DNA of 64,000 nucleotides from contig OY782680.1 in NCBI GenBank assembly GCA_963678085.1, positions 2,356,001-2,420,000 of the forward strand, written 5' to 3'. The notes under the pieces are model-generated. The model made no database searches. It was given only the letters and a program-made list of their open reading frames with translations, and was not told the DNA's origin. The translations under genes and the position numbers were made by a program. Origin of the DNA: Aliishimia sp963678085 (GTDB taxonomy: Bacteria > Pseudomonadota > Alphaproteobacteria > Rhodobacterales > Rhodobacteraceae). Positions 34,403 through 43,185 of this stretch are shown in pieces. Positions within the stretch are counted from its first letter, which is position 1. Every line of letters begins with the position of its first letter.

Positions 34403-34873
34403 ATGCAAGAGCCGATAAAGAACTACCGGGACGCAATCCAGGTGCGTGCGTCGAAAGATGATTGCTTCCAAGCGATTGCCACACAGATGGATAAATGGTG
34501 GACGCAATCGATTGAGGGCGACCTAACACAGGTCGGGGACCGGGTGAGCGCGCATTTCCCACCCGATTACGGGTTTTGGACCTTTGAGGCCACGGGTTTT
34601 GAACGCCCCCACCGGATCGAAATGGTCTGCGTAAAGGCGCATCACAAAGTGCAAGGCCAGCCCGAGGAAATCGACCAGGAATGGCTGGGCACCAAGATCA
34701 TCTGGGACATCGCGACCGCCGGAGAGATGCAGGAGATCACGATGACGCATGAGGGTTTAACGCCAAAGCTGAACTGCTGGGGGATCTGCCTTGACGGCTG
34801 GAACCACTTTTTCAAGAGCAGCCTGAAAGCGTTTCTAAACGGCAAAGAGCCGAGCCCACATCGCGCACCTTAA
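34403..34873 (+). CDS. SRPBCC/AHSA1-like ligand-binding fold protein
   Basis: 156 aa. The pattern YRDAIQVRASKDDCFQAIATQMDKWWTQSIEGD, then FEATGFERPHRIEMVCVKA, and the C-terminal GWNHFFKSSLKAFLNGKEP fits the START/AHSA1 superfamily, which binds hydrophobic ligands or acts as Hsp90 co-chaperone-like domains. No substrate can be named. 39 bp behind the erpA-type gene, and a strong hairpin follows its stop. Confidence 0.72.
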   Translation: MQEPIKNYRDAIQVRASKDDCFQAIATQMDKWWTQSIEGDLTQVGDRVSAHFPPDYGFWTFEATGFERPHRIEMVCVKAHHKVQGQPEEIDQEWLGTKIIWDIATAGEMQEITMTHEGLTPKLNCWGICLDGWNHFFKSSLKAFLNGKEPSPHRAP

Positions 34874-34875
34874 CC

Positions 34876-34896
34876 GTGGGGGTTTTGCACCCCCAC
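34876..34896 (+). terminator. stem-loop after the SRPBCC gene
   Basis: GTGGGGGT / ACCCCCAC, perfect 8-bp stem with a TTTGC loop, directly after the TAA at 34871. There is no T-run, so rho-independent function is uncertain; it may protect the 3' end. Confidence 0.45.
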
Positions 34897-34897
34897 A

Positions 34898-34931
34898 CCC
34901 CCGCAAGGTATTTTTAGCCAAATGAAGGGGG
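34898..34931. repeat. roseobacter intergenic motif (GGTATTTTT...CCAAATGAAGG type)
   Basis: CCCGCAAGGTATTTTTAGCC followed by AAATGAAGGGG. From memory, variants of GAGTATTTTT-N-CCAAATGAAG are scattered between genes in many roseobacter genomes, usually after C-rich hairpins. This is the only clear copy seen here. Function unknown. Confidence 0.4.
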
Positions 34932-35004
34932 CGCGCGGTGGGGTTATCGAATCTTAACGGTTTTTGGGACAACTTGACGTCGAAGCTTCACTTCGCGCGT
35001 GATA

Positions 35005-35170
35005 CGCCTGGGGGATAAGGTCCTGTGGGTACCTCGGGCAAGTTTCCCTAGTGGCTTAAGCGTGCGAGGGGCTGGATTAAATGATGACCAACGGCTCGCA
35101 CGCGCAATCCGGCTCTTTCGCGTTCGTCGAAAACCTGGTGGGAGGCCCACTACCTGTTCAGATCCTGATT
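35005..35170 (+). ncRNA. candidate structured RNA, 6S-like layout
   Basis: Long-range pairings seen by eye: GGAT 35013-35016 with ATCC 35162-35165, AGGT 35018-35021 with ACCT 35152-35155, GTGGG 35025-35029 with CCCAC 35146-35150. Inside lies a large open bubble, then a perfect 9-bp terminal stem GCGTGCGAG 35060-35068 with CTCGCACGC 35095-35103. Closing stem, central bubble and terminal hairpin over about 165 nt is the 6S RNA layout. TTGACG (34974) with TGATAC (35000) gives a poor promoter (20-bp spacer). Strand is inferred from that box only; no covariance check was possible. It is not tmRNA, SRP RNA or RNase P by their known core motifs. Confidence 0.4.
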
Positions 35171-35313
35171 GTATGAGTGAGCGTGTGAGTAAGTGGTTGA
35201 AATGATGGCATGACCCGGCAGCTTAGCTTGCGCGGGGCTTTTCGTGCGCGCACAATCACAGCGGCAGACTATCGGCTATGCCGAATGTCCTTAAAATCTG
35301 CCGAAGATGAAAG

Positions 35314-35390
35314 TGGCGCGGTTGACGGGGCTCGAACCCGCGACCCCCGGCGTGACAGGCCGGTACTCTAACCAACTGAGCTACAACCGC
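35314..35390 (-). tRNA. tRNA-Asp(GUC)
   Basis: 77 nt with CCA encoded. Acceptor GCGGTTG/CAACCGC, discriminator G, and anticodon stem CCGGC/GCCGG around CTGTCAC, anticodon GTC. T-loop TTCGAGC. Confidence 0.96.
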
Positions 35391-35512
35391 GCGATGGGGA
35401 GTGAGTACTTAATGCCGCGTATGGCGTCAATGCACAAAAGCAAGAAAATTGAGAAAATTCGAAAAAACTGGACTGAGCGACAAAACCCGAGAATGGGGGC
35501 TCGAGGCCAACG

Positions 35513-35539
35513 AAAAAGGGGCACCCGCGAAGGCGCCCC
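35513..35539 (-). terminator. rho-independent terminator of the TRAP operon
   Basis: On the minus strand GGGGC and GCCCC arms (35535-35539 and 35518-35522) enclose a GC-rich loop, followed by TTTTT (35517-35513). It lies 24 bp behind the dctM stop. Confidence 0.65.
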
Positions 35540-35562
35540 TCTTCCCGGAGTGTTTGGGTGAG

Positions 35563-37911
35563 TTACTTCAACAGATCCGGCACGATGGTTACGATGGCCG
35601 GGAAGTACCACAGGATTGCCAGCCCCAGCACTTGGATCAGCACGAAAGGAATGATGCCGCGATAGATATGGCCTGTGGTGACTTCTTTTGGGGCCACGCC
35701 GCGCAAATAGAACAGCGCAAAACCAAAGGGCGGGGTGAGGAAAGAGGTTTGCAAATTCACAGCGATCATGATCGTCACCCATTTGGGATCAAAGCTGCCC
35801 CCATAGATCACCGGCCCCACGATGGGGATCACGATATAGATGATCTCCAGGAAATCGAGCACAAAGCCTAAGATGAACAACACCAGCATCACGATCAAGA
35901 AGACCGTAAGTTCATTGTCAAAGCTCTTGAGGAATTGCTGGATGTAATGCTCGCCGCCGAATGAGATCACCACGAGGTTCAAGAGCTGCGAGCCAATGAG
36001 GATGGTAAAGACCATCGACGTGACCTTGGCTGTTTCGCGCACCACTGGGGTGAGAACGCCCGAAGTAAACAGCACCCAGCAAGAGAACAAGAGCCCAAAG
36101 AGCGCATAGAGATAGGCCCCATAGGCGGCAAAGAAGGCGAACCAGGTTTCGGCGCTGACCTCTTCTTGGTTGATGCGCAGATCGAAATTAACACCGATCA
36201 GGATGCAGGCCACAATCGCCAGGGTAGAGATAATGATCACCTTGGGGCTGCGGTCTTGTTCGCGCAATTTGCGATAGGCGGCCAGCATGATCGCCCCTGC
36301 TGCGCCAAGCGCTGCTGCCGGGGTTGGATTGGTGATCCCGCCCAGGATTGAGCCGAGCACCGCCACAATCAGCACAAGCGGCGGGAAGACCACGCGGATT
36401 AGCTCATTGCCAGAGGCGAGTTTGGTTGCGTAAGCCGTGCCATAGCAGAGCATACCAAAGGGAATGGCCAGGATAATCCAACTCAGCCCCGAGGACATAT
36501 CCGGGGTAATCAGCACCAGATCGGCCAGTAACATCAACACTGCGCCAAGCGCGCCAATGATCAGCGGGCGCCCATCCGCCAGCGGCGACACGCCCCGCCC
36601 GATCGCTAAAGCAAGCCCCAAAAGCACCACCAGCGTTGCTGGACCTGTGCCAATCGGGGCGGCATTTGCGATTTTCTCGGCCTTAGCGGCGGCATATTGC
36701 TCGTCTGAAAGCCGCTCTGACTGCTGCACACCGCCCGCTGCTTCTAGGGCTTTTTGCTCTTCCACGGCTGCATCCCAAGCCGCTTGACCATGTAGCTCAA
36801 TCATTGAGGCGGCGCATTGCTCGGAGACATTGGTGCGCAAGGAGGCCCCTTCACCGATATCAGAGAAGGAAGAAACAGTGATGTTTTGCGAGCCAATCAC
36901 GCCCAGGCTTCCCAAGAGCATGGCACCAGCGATCAAGCCAGCAGGCACGCCCAGGAACCAAGTAAAGGCCTCTGAGCGGGTGATGGGTTCATCATTGGTC
37001 TCGCCCATCGCCACAGCGGGCGCATTTTCGGGGCGCAGCAGCGCATAGCCAAAGGCGTAAAGCGCATAGAGCAGCGCCAGCATGATCCCCGGCACAAGCG
37101 CTGCTTGGAACAGCGTGCCTACAGAGAGAACCGCAGGCTCGCCTAAGTAAGTCAGCGCATCGGTGCAGCCCTCAGATTGGGCGCGCTTTTCTTGGGCCGC
37201 GGAATAAAGATCGCCTGCCAAGGTGCCCAAGAGAACGATCACAATCGAAGGCGGGATGATCTGCCCCAGCGTGCCAGAGGCGGCAATCACCCCGGTGGAA
37301 AGCTCAGGCGAGTAATTATTGCGCAGCATGGTGGGCAGGGCCAAGAGCCCCATGGTCACAACCGTTGCGCCCACAATGCCGGTCGAGGCGGCCAGGAACG
37401 CGCCCACAACCACAATAGACACAGCCAAACCACCGGGCAGCGGCCCAAAGACCCGCGCCATGGAGGTCAGCAAATCATTGGCGATTTTGGAGCGCTCTAG
37501 CGTGATCCCCATCAAAACAAACATCAAAACCGCCAGCAAGGTTTCAATGGATTGGCCCGCAAGCACCCGCTCATTGATGCGGTTGGTGATCCCCGCGATC
37601 ACACGCTTCATCGCATCATCATAGCCGCGCTCAAAGACCGGGTGCAGCTCGCGCGGCAAATCCGGGTATCGGAACACCGATATGTCATTGGGCGACACCC
37701 CGCTGGCGACCAGCGCCCTGAACTCATCGGAATTGGTGTTTATCGCTTCATGGATCAAGAGCCCCGAGCTATCCATCGCGGCAATAATGCCAAAGGAAAT
37801 CACCCCGGCACCAGCAATCGCAAAGGCCACCGGAAAGCCAGAAAGAATACCTGCAAAGAGGCAGACAAAGACTACAATCAGGCCGATTTCAACGCCATCT
37901 AAACCAAACAT
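35563..37911 (-). CDS. TRAP transporter large permease, extended (mannitol/chloroaromatic type)
   Basis: 782 aa, against about 430 for a standard DctM. N-terminal DctM helices (to about residue 45) are followed by an extra soluble loop (about 48-115), then DctM blocks such as VVGAFLAASTGIVGATVVTMGLLALP and GTLGQIIPPSIVIVLLGTLAGDL. A long insert (about 250-560) adds several helices plus a hydrophilic segment. The C-terminal DctM part ends with NLQTSFLTPPFGFALFYLRGVAP. This oversized form fits the FcbT3-like mannitol/chloroaromatic TRAP group. Inner-membrane ion-coupled importer; substrate unknown. Last gene of dctP-dctQ-dctM. Confidence 0.9.
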   Translation of the reverse strand: MFGLDGVEIGLIVVFVCLFAGILSGFPVAFAIAGAGVISFGIIAAMDSSGLLIHEAINTNSDEFRALVASGVSPNDISVFRYPDLPRELHPVFERGYDDAMKRVIAGITNRINERVLAGQSIETLLAVLMFVLMGITLERSKIANDLLTSMARVFGPLPGGLAVSIVVVGAFLAASTGIVGATVVTMGLLALPTMLRNNYSPELSTGVIAASGTLGQIIPPSIVIVLLGTLAGDLYSAAQEKRAQSEGCTDALTYLGEPAVLSVGTLFQAALVPGIMLALLYALYAFGYALLRPENAPAVAMGETNDEPITRSEAFTWFLGVPAGLIAGAMLLGSLGVIGSQNITVSSFSDIGEGASLRTNVSEQCAASMIELHGQAAWDAAVEEQKALEAAGGVQQSERLSDEQYAAAKAEKIANAAPIGTGPATLVVLLGLALAIGRGVSPLADGRPLIIGALGAVLMLLADLVLITPDMSSGLSWIILAIPFGMLCYGTAYATKLASGNELIRVVFPPLVLIVAVLGSILGGITNPTPAAALGAAGAIMLAAYRKLREQDRSPKVIIISTLAIVACILIGVNFDLRINQEEVSAETWFAFFAAYGAYLYALFGLLFSCWVLFTSGVLTPVVRETAKVTSMVFTILIGSQLLNLVVISFGGEHYIQQFLKSFDNELTVFLIVMLVLFILGFVLDFLEIIYIVIPIVGPVIYGGSFDPKWVTIMIAVNLQTSFLTPPFGFALFYLRGVAPKEVTTGHIYRGIIPFVLIQVLGLAILWYFPAIVTIVPDLLK

Positions 37912-37984
37912 CTCTTACGCCCCCGCCGTGATGTTATTGCCCGCTGGAACAGGCTTTTTATTCTGTGAACCCGCGCGCTGCATT

Positions 37985-38980
37985 TTAGTGAGTTCCCTCA
38001 TAGGCTTCTTCGCCCTCGCCCAGGCTGTCCTTGTCCAGGTATTTCCCGGCGGATTCCTCGCCCTCTTTCCACTCCAGATAAGAGCGCCAGAAAAACGCGC
38101 AGGCATGCAGGAACAGCAGAGCTGCAAAGGCGACAAGCAGAATTTTGAACAGGAAATAGCCGGTAAAGCCATTGGGCGAAAAGCCGATGGTCTCCACATT
38201 CCAGCGCAGCGCGCGTGCCTTCATCACCAGCCGGTCGATGCCATCGGTGGCATTCACCTTGGGCACCATCAAATGCCGCCACAGGAAATACCAAGAATAC
38301 ATCCAAATCAGCACCGCCGCGGGCATCATGAAAAACAGCGAGCCGAACATATCAATCACGCGTTTTGTCCGGTGACCCACAGCAGAATAGATCAGATCCA
38401 CCCGCACATGCCCGCCCTGCACAAAGGTATAAGTCACACACAGCGCCACCACGAGCGCGTTGTAAAACTTTAGCTCTTCGGCAAACCAAGAGATATCAAA
38501 TTGCAGCGGAATACCGGCCCCAAAAGAAATATCGGGCCGCGTGAAAATACGCTGCATAAAGACGATCACCACCTGTTGCAGCACCATGATCAGCCCGGCC
38601 CAGGCGAAAAAGCGCCCCAAGCCATTAGCCAGCCCTTCAAGCACGCGCACACCGCCCCAAAGCAGGTTGCGGCTGACAAACATCCCATAAAGCGTAAAAG
38701 CCAGGAAGAGATTGAAAATGATAAAGAAAAATTCGGTGGAGCCGCCATAATAGACGAAAGCCATCAGCGATTGCTTGTCTTCCAGGGAGCCATCCCAAAT
38801 CAACCAATCAAAAATCGGTGGGATCGGTTTTTCGCCCTCAGCCGGGCCGCCATGCAAAAACGGCAAGATCCCAATCAGCATATGCCACAGCGCCGTGCCC
38901 ATGCCCGCAAGGGTCCAAACGATCCCATCCCCGAGGGCCGAAAACGCCTCGCCCCAAGTTATCGTTTCACGCACAGCCAT
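37985..38980 (-). CDS. TRAP transporter small permease, extended
   Basis: 331 aa, about double the usual DctQ length, as in the FcbT2-like subgroup. Helices appear at about 20-40, 78-98, 115-135, 165-185, 205-230 and 280-300. The region ALVVALCVTYTFVQGGHVRVDLIYSAVGHRTKRVIDMFGSL contains the DctQ core (GHVRVD). A charged C-terminal tail (GEGEEAYEGTH) follows. It pairs with the 782-aa large permease 73 bp downstream. Confidence 0.9.
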   Translation of the reverse strand: MAVRETITWGEAFSALGDGIVWTLAGMGTALWHMLIGILPFLHGGPAEGEKPIPPIFDWLIWDGSLEDKQSLMAFVYYGGSTEFFFIIFNLFLAFTLYGMFVSRNLLWGGVRVLEGLANGLGRFFAWAGLIMVLQQVVIVFMQRIFTRPDISFGAGIPLQFDISWFAEELKFYNALVVALCVTYTFVQGGHVRVDLIYSAVGHRTKRVIDMFGSLFFMMPAAVLIWMYSWYFLWRHLMVPKVNATDGIDRLVMKARALRWNVETIGFSPNGFTGYFLFKILLVAFAALLFLHACAFFWRSYLEWKEGEESAGKYLDKDSLGEGEEAYEGTH

Positions 38981-39078
38981 GAAATGCCTCCCCCCGACAT
39001 CTTAAGTGTTAGCAAAGGCCAAGCGAGCACGCCGCTTGACCCAAGGCCTTACAGTTTGCAAGGCGCAGATGTTAAGGC

Positions 39079-40164
39079 TTAGCCGCCCAGCACGCGCACG
39101 CGCTGCTCAACATAATAGCCATCTGATTTCTGAATCCAGGAGGCGGAGTTGGCAAGGCTTTCCTCAAATGAGGCACGGATCTTGGCAAACAGCGGATCGC
39201 CCATGTTTTCGTCCATAACCTCAGCAGAGGCACGGCCAAACGCATCCCAGATATCATCGGAGAATTGCAGCGTTTTCACACCTTGCGCCTGCAGACGCGC
39301 CAGAGCCGCACCGTTATTTGCCAGCGTTTCGGCCAGTTGGAAATGGGTTGTCGCCATGGAGGCATAGCGCAGGATCGCTTTATGCTGATCGCTCAGCTCG
39401 TTCCACACATCCAGGTTCACCGAAGCGGCAAGTGCCGAGCCCGGCTCATGGAAGCCGGCTGTGTAATAGACTTTTGCAACTTCTTGGAAACCGGCGCGCT
39501 CATCCGCCATGGGGCCAACCCACTCCAGACCGTCCAGAGCACCAGAAGACAGCGCTTGATACAGCTCGCCGCCAGGGATGTTTTGCACAGAGGCGCCCAG
39601 CTTGCCCAGAACCTTACCGCCCAGACCGGGCATGCGGAACTTCAGACCGTTAAAGTCATCGGCTGAATTCATCTCTTTGCGGAACCAGCCACCGGATTGC
39701 GACCCGGAGTTACCCGCCAAAAGGCCCTTAAGGTTAAAGATCTCGCCTAGCTCGTCATGCAGCGCTTCACCACCGCCATGATAATACCAGTTGGTCACTT
39801 CTTGCGCTGTTCCGCCAAAAGGAACCGCCGTGAAATAGGCATAGCCTGGGTGCTGACCGATAAAGTAGTAATCGGCTGAGTGATACATATCCGCCTGACC
39901 GGAGGACACCGCGTCAAACACTTCCAGCGCGCCAACCAGCTCACCAGGGGCTTTCTTGTCGATGGTCAAAGAGCCACCGGACATCTCACGCACCATTGTC
40001 TCCATGTAAGAAGCCGCATCATCCAGAACCGCAAAGCCGCGTGGCCAGGACTGCACCATTGTCAGCGTGCGGTTGCCAGACGCCAAAGCGGGCGAAGCCA
40101 GCGTTGCCGTGGCCGCAGCAGCGCCCCCAAATGCCGAAGATTTCAGAAACGAACGACGATCCAT
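39079..40164 (-). CDS. TRAP transporter periplasmic substrate-binding protein (DctP type)
   Basis: 361 aa. Twin-arginine signal MDRRSFLKSSAFGG...PALASG suggests Tat export in folded form. The mature part follows the DctP fold: TLTMVQSWPRGF, GELVGALEVFDAVSSGQADMYHSA, FRMPGLGGKVLGKLGASVQNIPGGELYQALSSGALDGLEWVGP, including the conserved Arg in the KFRMPG strand that usually binds a carboxylate. An organic acid ligand is likely but unspecified. ATG 40164 has a strong GGGAGGA Shine-Dalgarno. Divergent from the histidine-kinase gene. Confidence 0.92.
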   Translation of the reverse strand: MDRRSFLKSSAFGGAAAATATLASPALASGNRTLTMVQSWPRGFAVLDDAASYMETMVREMSGGSLTIDKKAPGELVGALEVFDAVSSGQADMYHSADYYFIGQHPGYAYFTAVPFGGTAQEVTNWYYHGGGEALHDELGEIFNLKGLLAGNSGSQSGGWFRKEMNSADDFNGLKFRMPGLGGKVLGKLGASVQNIPGGELYQALSSGALDGLEWVGPMADERAGFQEVAKVYYTAGFHEPGSALAASVNLDVWNELSDQHKAILRYASMATTHFQLAETLANNGAALARLQAQGVKTLQFSDDIWDAFGRASAEVMDENMGDPLFAKIRASFEESLANSASWIQKSDGYYVEQRVRVLGG

Positions 40165-40231
40165 ATAGGTATCCTCCCAGATTTTGGATTGCGCGCAAAG
40201 CGATGTGCGCCCGCGCGGATCGTTAACAGTG

Positions 40232-40277
40232 GTCCTACCATACGGATTGCGGCAGGCAGCGAAATACCCAGTCCTAC
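40232..40277. promoter_or_regulatory. direct repeats in the TRAP / kinase divergent region
   Basis: GTCCTAC at 40232-40238 and again at 40271-40277, 39 bp apart, within the 245 bp between dctP and the kinase gene. They could be binding sites for the adjacent NarL-type regulator. The evidence is only the repeat and its position. Confidence 0.25.
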
Positions 40278-40409
40278 GTAATTTGGCGCAAAAGCTCCGC
40301 AAAATGCTGTTCTTGTTGAAAAACTGAGGCGAAAATTCTCGCTTTTGCTACGCTAGGTTTAGCAAATGGCCCCTATTCAGGCCCTGCGATTCGGCGTATC
40401 GATTCGTAG

Positions 40410-41822
40410 ATGGCGCAACAAAACCCCATGTTCCGGCTCACCTACGGTCAAAAGCTCACACTTTTGGCGACCATTCCGCTGATCCTGGCTGTTGCCGCCA
40501 TTGCGGTTCTTGTGGCCAAACAAAGCAGAGACAGTGCCGAGCGCGAGCTCAACACGCTCGAAGCGCATATGCTGGCCGCCAAGAAAGAAGAGCTGCGCAA
40601 TTACGTCACCCAAGCGCGCAACGGGTTCTACTTTATCTATGGCAGCGCCGATCCTGATGACCAAGGCGCCAAAAAGCAGGTCGCCCAGATTTTAGCAGCG
40701 ATGATTTACGGTGAGGACGGCTCGTTCTTTGTCTATGATTATGACGGTAACAATCTCGTCTCCCCCCGTCGCACCGAACTGATTGGCACCAATCAAGCCG
40801 ATGCTGCGGATAGCGAAGGCACCCCCATCACCAGCGAGTTGATCCGCCTTGCCCGTCAAGGCTCGGGCTATCACACCTATCTGTGGCCCAAGCCCTCCAC
40901 CGGGGAAGAAGCGCGCATGATCACTTTTGTTCTGGGCTTTCAGCATTGGCGGTGGGCGGTGGGCACTGGCGTGTTCATCGACGATGTGATTGCCTCCCTT
41001 GCCGCCACCCGCGCCGAGGTTCAGGCCCGCACCCAGCAAACCTATCTCTATATAGCCGCAATCACATTGGCCGCGCTACTCTTGGTCTTTGCCTCTGGCT
41101 TGGTGCTCAATATCCGCGAACGCCGCCTCGCCGATGCAAAGCTTAAAGAGCTGACCCAGCGTGTGTTCGACGCCCAAGAAGAAGAACGCGGCCGCGTGGC
41201 CCGCGAGCTGCATGATGGGATCAGCCAGATGCTTGTGGGTATTCGCTTTGCCCTGGCTTCGGCCCGCGGGCAAATCACATCCGGCAATCCGCGCGCCCTT
41301 GAAATGCTTGATAAAGGTATGAACGCTCTAGGCGATTCGATCTCAGAGGTGCGCCGCATCAGCCGCGATTTGCGCCCTGGCGCGCTGGATGATCTGGGGC
41401 TTGGCCCCGCACTCAAGGCGCTCACGGATGATTTTTCTGAGCGCACGGGCATCGCAGTCGAGTTCCAAAGCGAAGTGTTCCGAAACCGCCTGGACCCCGA
41501 GGCCAAGATCGCCCTTTATCGTATCGCCCAAGAGGCACTGACCAATATCGAACGCCATGCCAAGGCCAGCCAAGTCAGCCTCTCTTTGCTGGGCCACCCC
41601 AACGGCGCAACGCTGCGGATCACGGATAATGGCATCGGTCTGCGCGCCGTGGGCGGCACCGGACTGGGGCTGCGCAATATGCAAGAGCGGATAGAGCAGC
41701 TGGATGGCAACTTGCGCATCAAGCCCCTTTCCGGCAAAAACACCGGAACAAGCGTAGAGGCGCTGGTGCCGCTTACCCATCTGCTCGCGCCCGCTCAAGA
41801 GCCGGATGAGCCAAACAGATGA
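40410..41822 (+). CDS. Cache-domain sensor histidine kinase (NarX/DegS-type HisKA_3)
   Basis: 470 aa. Membrane helix at about 18-37, periplasmic single-Cache domain at about 40-195 (with QHWRWAVGTGVFIDDV, typical of sCache_2), second helix at about 205-228, then HisKA_3 with the phospho-acceptor His in EEERGRVARELHDGISQMLVGIRF (about 260) and HATPase_c (EALTNIERHAKASQV, TGLGLRNMQER). It probably senses a small extracellular ligand, perhaps the TRAP substrate, and phosphorylates the regulator whose gene overlaps its stop by 4 bp. Confidence 0.93.
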   Translation: MAQQNPMFRLTYGQKLTLLATIPLILAVAAIAVLVAKQSRDSAERELNTLEAHMLAAKKEELRNYVTQARNGFYFIYGSADPDDQGAKKQVAQILAAMIYGEDGSFFVYDYDGNNLVSPRRTELIGTNQADAADSEGTPITSELIRLARQGSGYHTYLWPKPSTGEEARMITFVLGFQHWRWAVGTGVFIDDVIASLAATRAEVQARTQQTYLYIAAITLAALLLVFASGLVLNIRERRLADAKLKELTQRVFDAQEEERGRVARELHDGISQMLVGIRFALASARGQITSGNPRALEMLDKGMNALGDSISEVRRISRDLRPGALDDLGLGPALKALTDDFSERTGIAVEFQSEVFRNRLDPEAKIALYRIAQEALTNIERHAKASQVSLSLLGHPNGATLRITDNGIGLRAVGGTGLGLRNMQERIEQLDGNLRIKPLSGKNTGTSVEALVPLTHLLAPAQEPDEPNR

Positions 41823-42463
41823 CAACGCGCATAAAAGTCCTGGTGGTCGATGATCACCCTATGGTGGCCGAAGGCATCACTTCGATCCTTGAAAGCTATG
41901 CGGATCTTGAAGTCGTCGGCACCCTTGGCAATGGCCAAGAGGTACTTGATCAGCTGGAGGCGCTGGGGCCCGATGTGGTCTTGATGGATCTGAATATGCC
42001 CGGCATGGGCGGATTGACGGCGACCGAGATGGTGCGTGAGCGCTGGCCCGACGTGCGTATTTTGATCTTCACCATGCATGACAGCCCAGAATATGTCACC
42101 TCTGCCCTCTCACATGGAGCCTCAGGCTATGTGCTCAAAGACGTGCCCACGGATGAGATCAAGCGCGCCATTGATGCGGTGATGCAAGGGGATGAGTATC
42201 TGTGCACAGGGGCTAAAGATGCGCTCAGCCCCAAAGCAAGCCATGTCGAACACACGCTCACCAATCGCGAGCAGGCGGTGCTGCTACAACTGGCGCAAGG
42301 CAAATCCAATAAAGAAGTGGCGGGTGTGCTTGAGATTTCGGTACGCACCGTGGAAACCCATCGCAAGAATATCAAACGCAAGCTGGGCATTTCCACCACC
42401 GCAGGCCTGACCCGCTACGCGCTAGAACACGGTGTGCTGCAAGGCACGAAACTCGATCAGTGA
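41819..42463 (+). CDS. NarL/LuxR-type response regulator
   Basis: 214 aa. Receiver domain (1-120): acidic pair in VLVVDDHPMVAEGI, phospho-Asp in DVVLMDLNMPGMGG (about 57), Lys in GYVLKDVP (about 107). C-terminal LuxR helix-turn-helix (about 145-208): LTNREQAVLLQLAQGKSNKEVAGVLEISVRTVETHRKNIKRKL. ATGA overlap with the kinase gene makes them a cognate pair. The natural target is the divergent TRAP promoter. Confidence 0.94.
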   Translation: MTTRIKVLVVDDHPMVAEGITSILESYADLEVVGTLGNGQEVLDQLEALGPDVVLMDLNMPGMGGLTATEMVRERWPDVRILIFTMHDSPEYVTSALSHGASGYVLKDVPTDEIKRAIDAVMQGDEYLCTGAKDALSPKASHVEHTLTNREQAVLLQLAQGKSNKEVAGVLEISVRTVETHRKNIKRKLGISTTAGLTRYALEHGVLQGTKLDQ

Positions 42464-42541
42464 CAAGCATCCTTTACCCTTTCTTAGAAGAGGGTCGTTA
42501 AACTCAAATCACGGAACGAACTCGGATGGTGACCTTGATCA

Positions 42542-43165
42542 ATGGCTCCAAATCATAGCCCAGACAGAGAGCTCTTTGACAAACTCATGGCAATCGCTGC
42601 CGAGCACGCAGCAAGCACATTGCACGAGATGATTGGACAAAAGATCGAGCTGTCGATCGGCTCAGTTAATCTGCTGCCCAATGATGCGGCCATTTCCGTC
42701 TTGGCAAATAATCTGGGCCGCAGGCTTGCCCTGGTCAAACAGCCACTTTCCGGCGCGCTCACCGGCACCGCGGCCTTTGCCCTGGCGGATGAGCAAAGCA
42801 CAAATCTTGTTTCGATGCTGATCGACCAAGACCCGCCCGTTGAGGACAGAGGGGAACTTGATGTAACGGGCCTTGAGGCCGAAGCGATTGCGGAGCTGGG
42901 GAATATCCTGCTCAACTCTTCTGTGAAGGCGCTCGCAAATCACCTAAGCGCCCAAATCGAAACTGGCCTGCCCGTAGTTGATCGCGGCACACCAATCTCT
43001 GTCACGCGCCAAGTAAGCCACAATAACCAAGAACTAATCCTCTCGCGGATCTCGCTGAGATCAAATGGCGCAAATATCGACGGGCATATCCTCTTGGCCC
43101 TGGACGCCGCCAGCATGACCAAGCTGCTTTCCCCGCACCATAGCCATGCGAGCGAACTGGCCTAA
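42542..43165 (+). CDS. CheC-like CheY-P phosphatase family protein
   Basis: 207 aa CheC/CheX/FliY-like protein. The C-terminal phosphatase helix LEAEAIAELGNILLNSSVKAL (about 108-128) keeps the E-x2-N signature. The equivalent N-terminal helix (DKLMAIAAEHAASTLHEMIG, about 13-32) has lost the Glu and Asn, so one active site is expected. GTAAFALADEQSTNLVSML matches the family middle. CheC proteins dephosphorylate CheY-P, yet no chemotaxis gene is in view. It stands between a response regulator and a histidine kinase, so a two-component phosphatase role is the simplest reading. Confidence 0.8.
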   Translation: MAPNHSPDRELFDKLMAIAAEHAASTLHEMIGQKIELSIGSVNLLPNDAAISVLANNLGRRLALVKQPLSGALTGTAAFALADEQSTNLVSMLIDQDPPVEDRGELDVTGLEAEAIAELGNILLNSSVKALANHLSAQIETGLPVVDRGTPISVTRQVSHNNQELILSRISLRSNGANIDGHILLALDAASMTKLLSPHHSHASELA

Positions 43166-43185
43166 TTCCCAAACGATCCATACAA

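Larger units (their letters stand above)
34874..35313. other. 440-bp gene-free region with a structured-RNA candidate
   Basis: Between the SRPBCC gene and tRNA-Asp. In order: an 8-bp hairpin at the SRPBCC stop, a roseobacter-type intergenic motif, a TTGACG box, and about 165 bp able to fold as a long closing stem with an internal bubble and terminal hairpin (see the ncRNA entry). From 35170 to 35313 I recognise nothing. A 68-codon frame at 34999 has no Shine-Dalgarno or homology and is not called. Confidence 0.6.

Noticed and set aside
34999..35205. 68-aa frame in the gene-free region
   Set aside because: No Shine-Dalgarno or domain, and it coincides with strong RNA base pairing; a structured RNA is more likely.
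34874..35313. tmRNA, SRP RNA or RNase P RNA
   Set aside because: Their core motifs (tRNA-like ends with tag peptide, the GGTCAGG/GGAAGCAGC SRP loop, P4 elements) were not seen.
42542..43165. A chemotaxis operon around the CheC-like gene
   Set aside because: No CheA, CheW, CheY-only, CheR, CheB or receptor gene is adjacent; the neighbours are ordinary two-component proteins.
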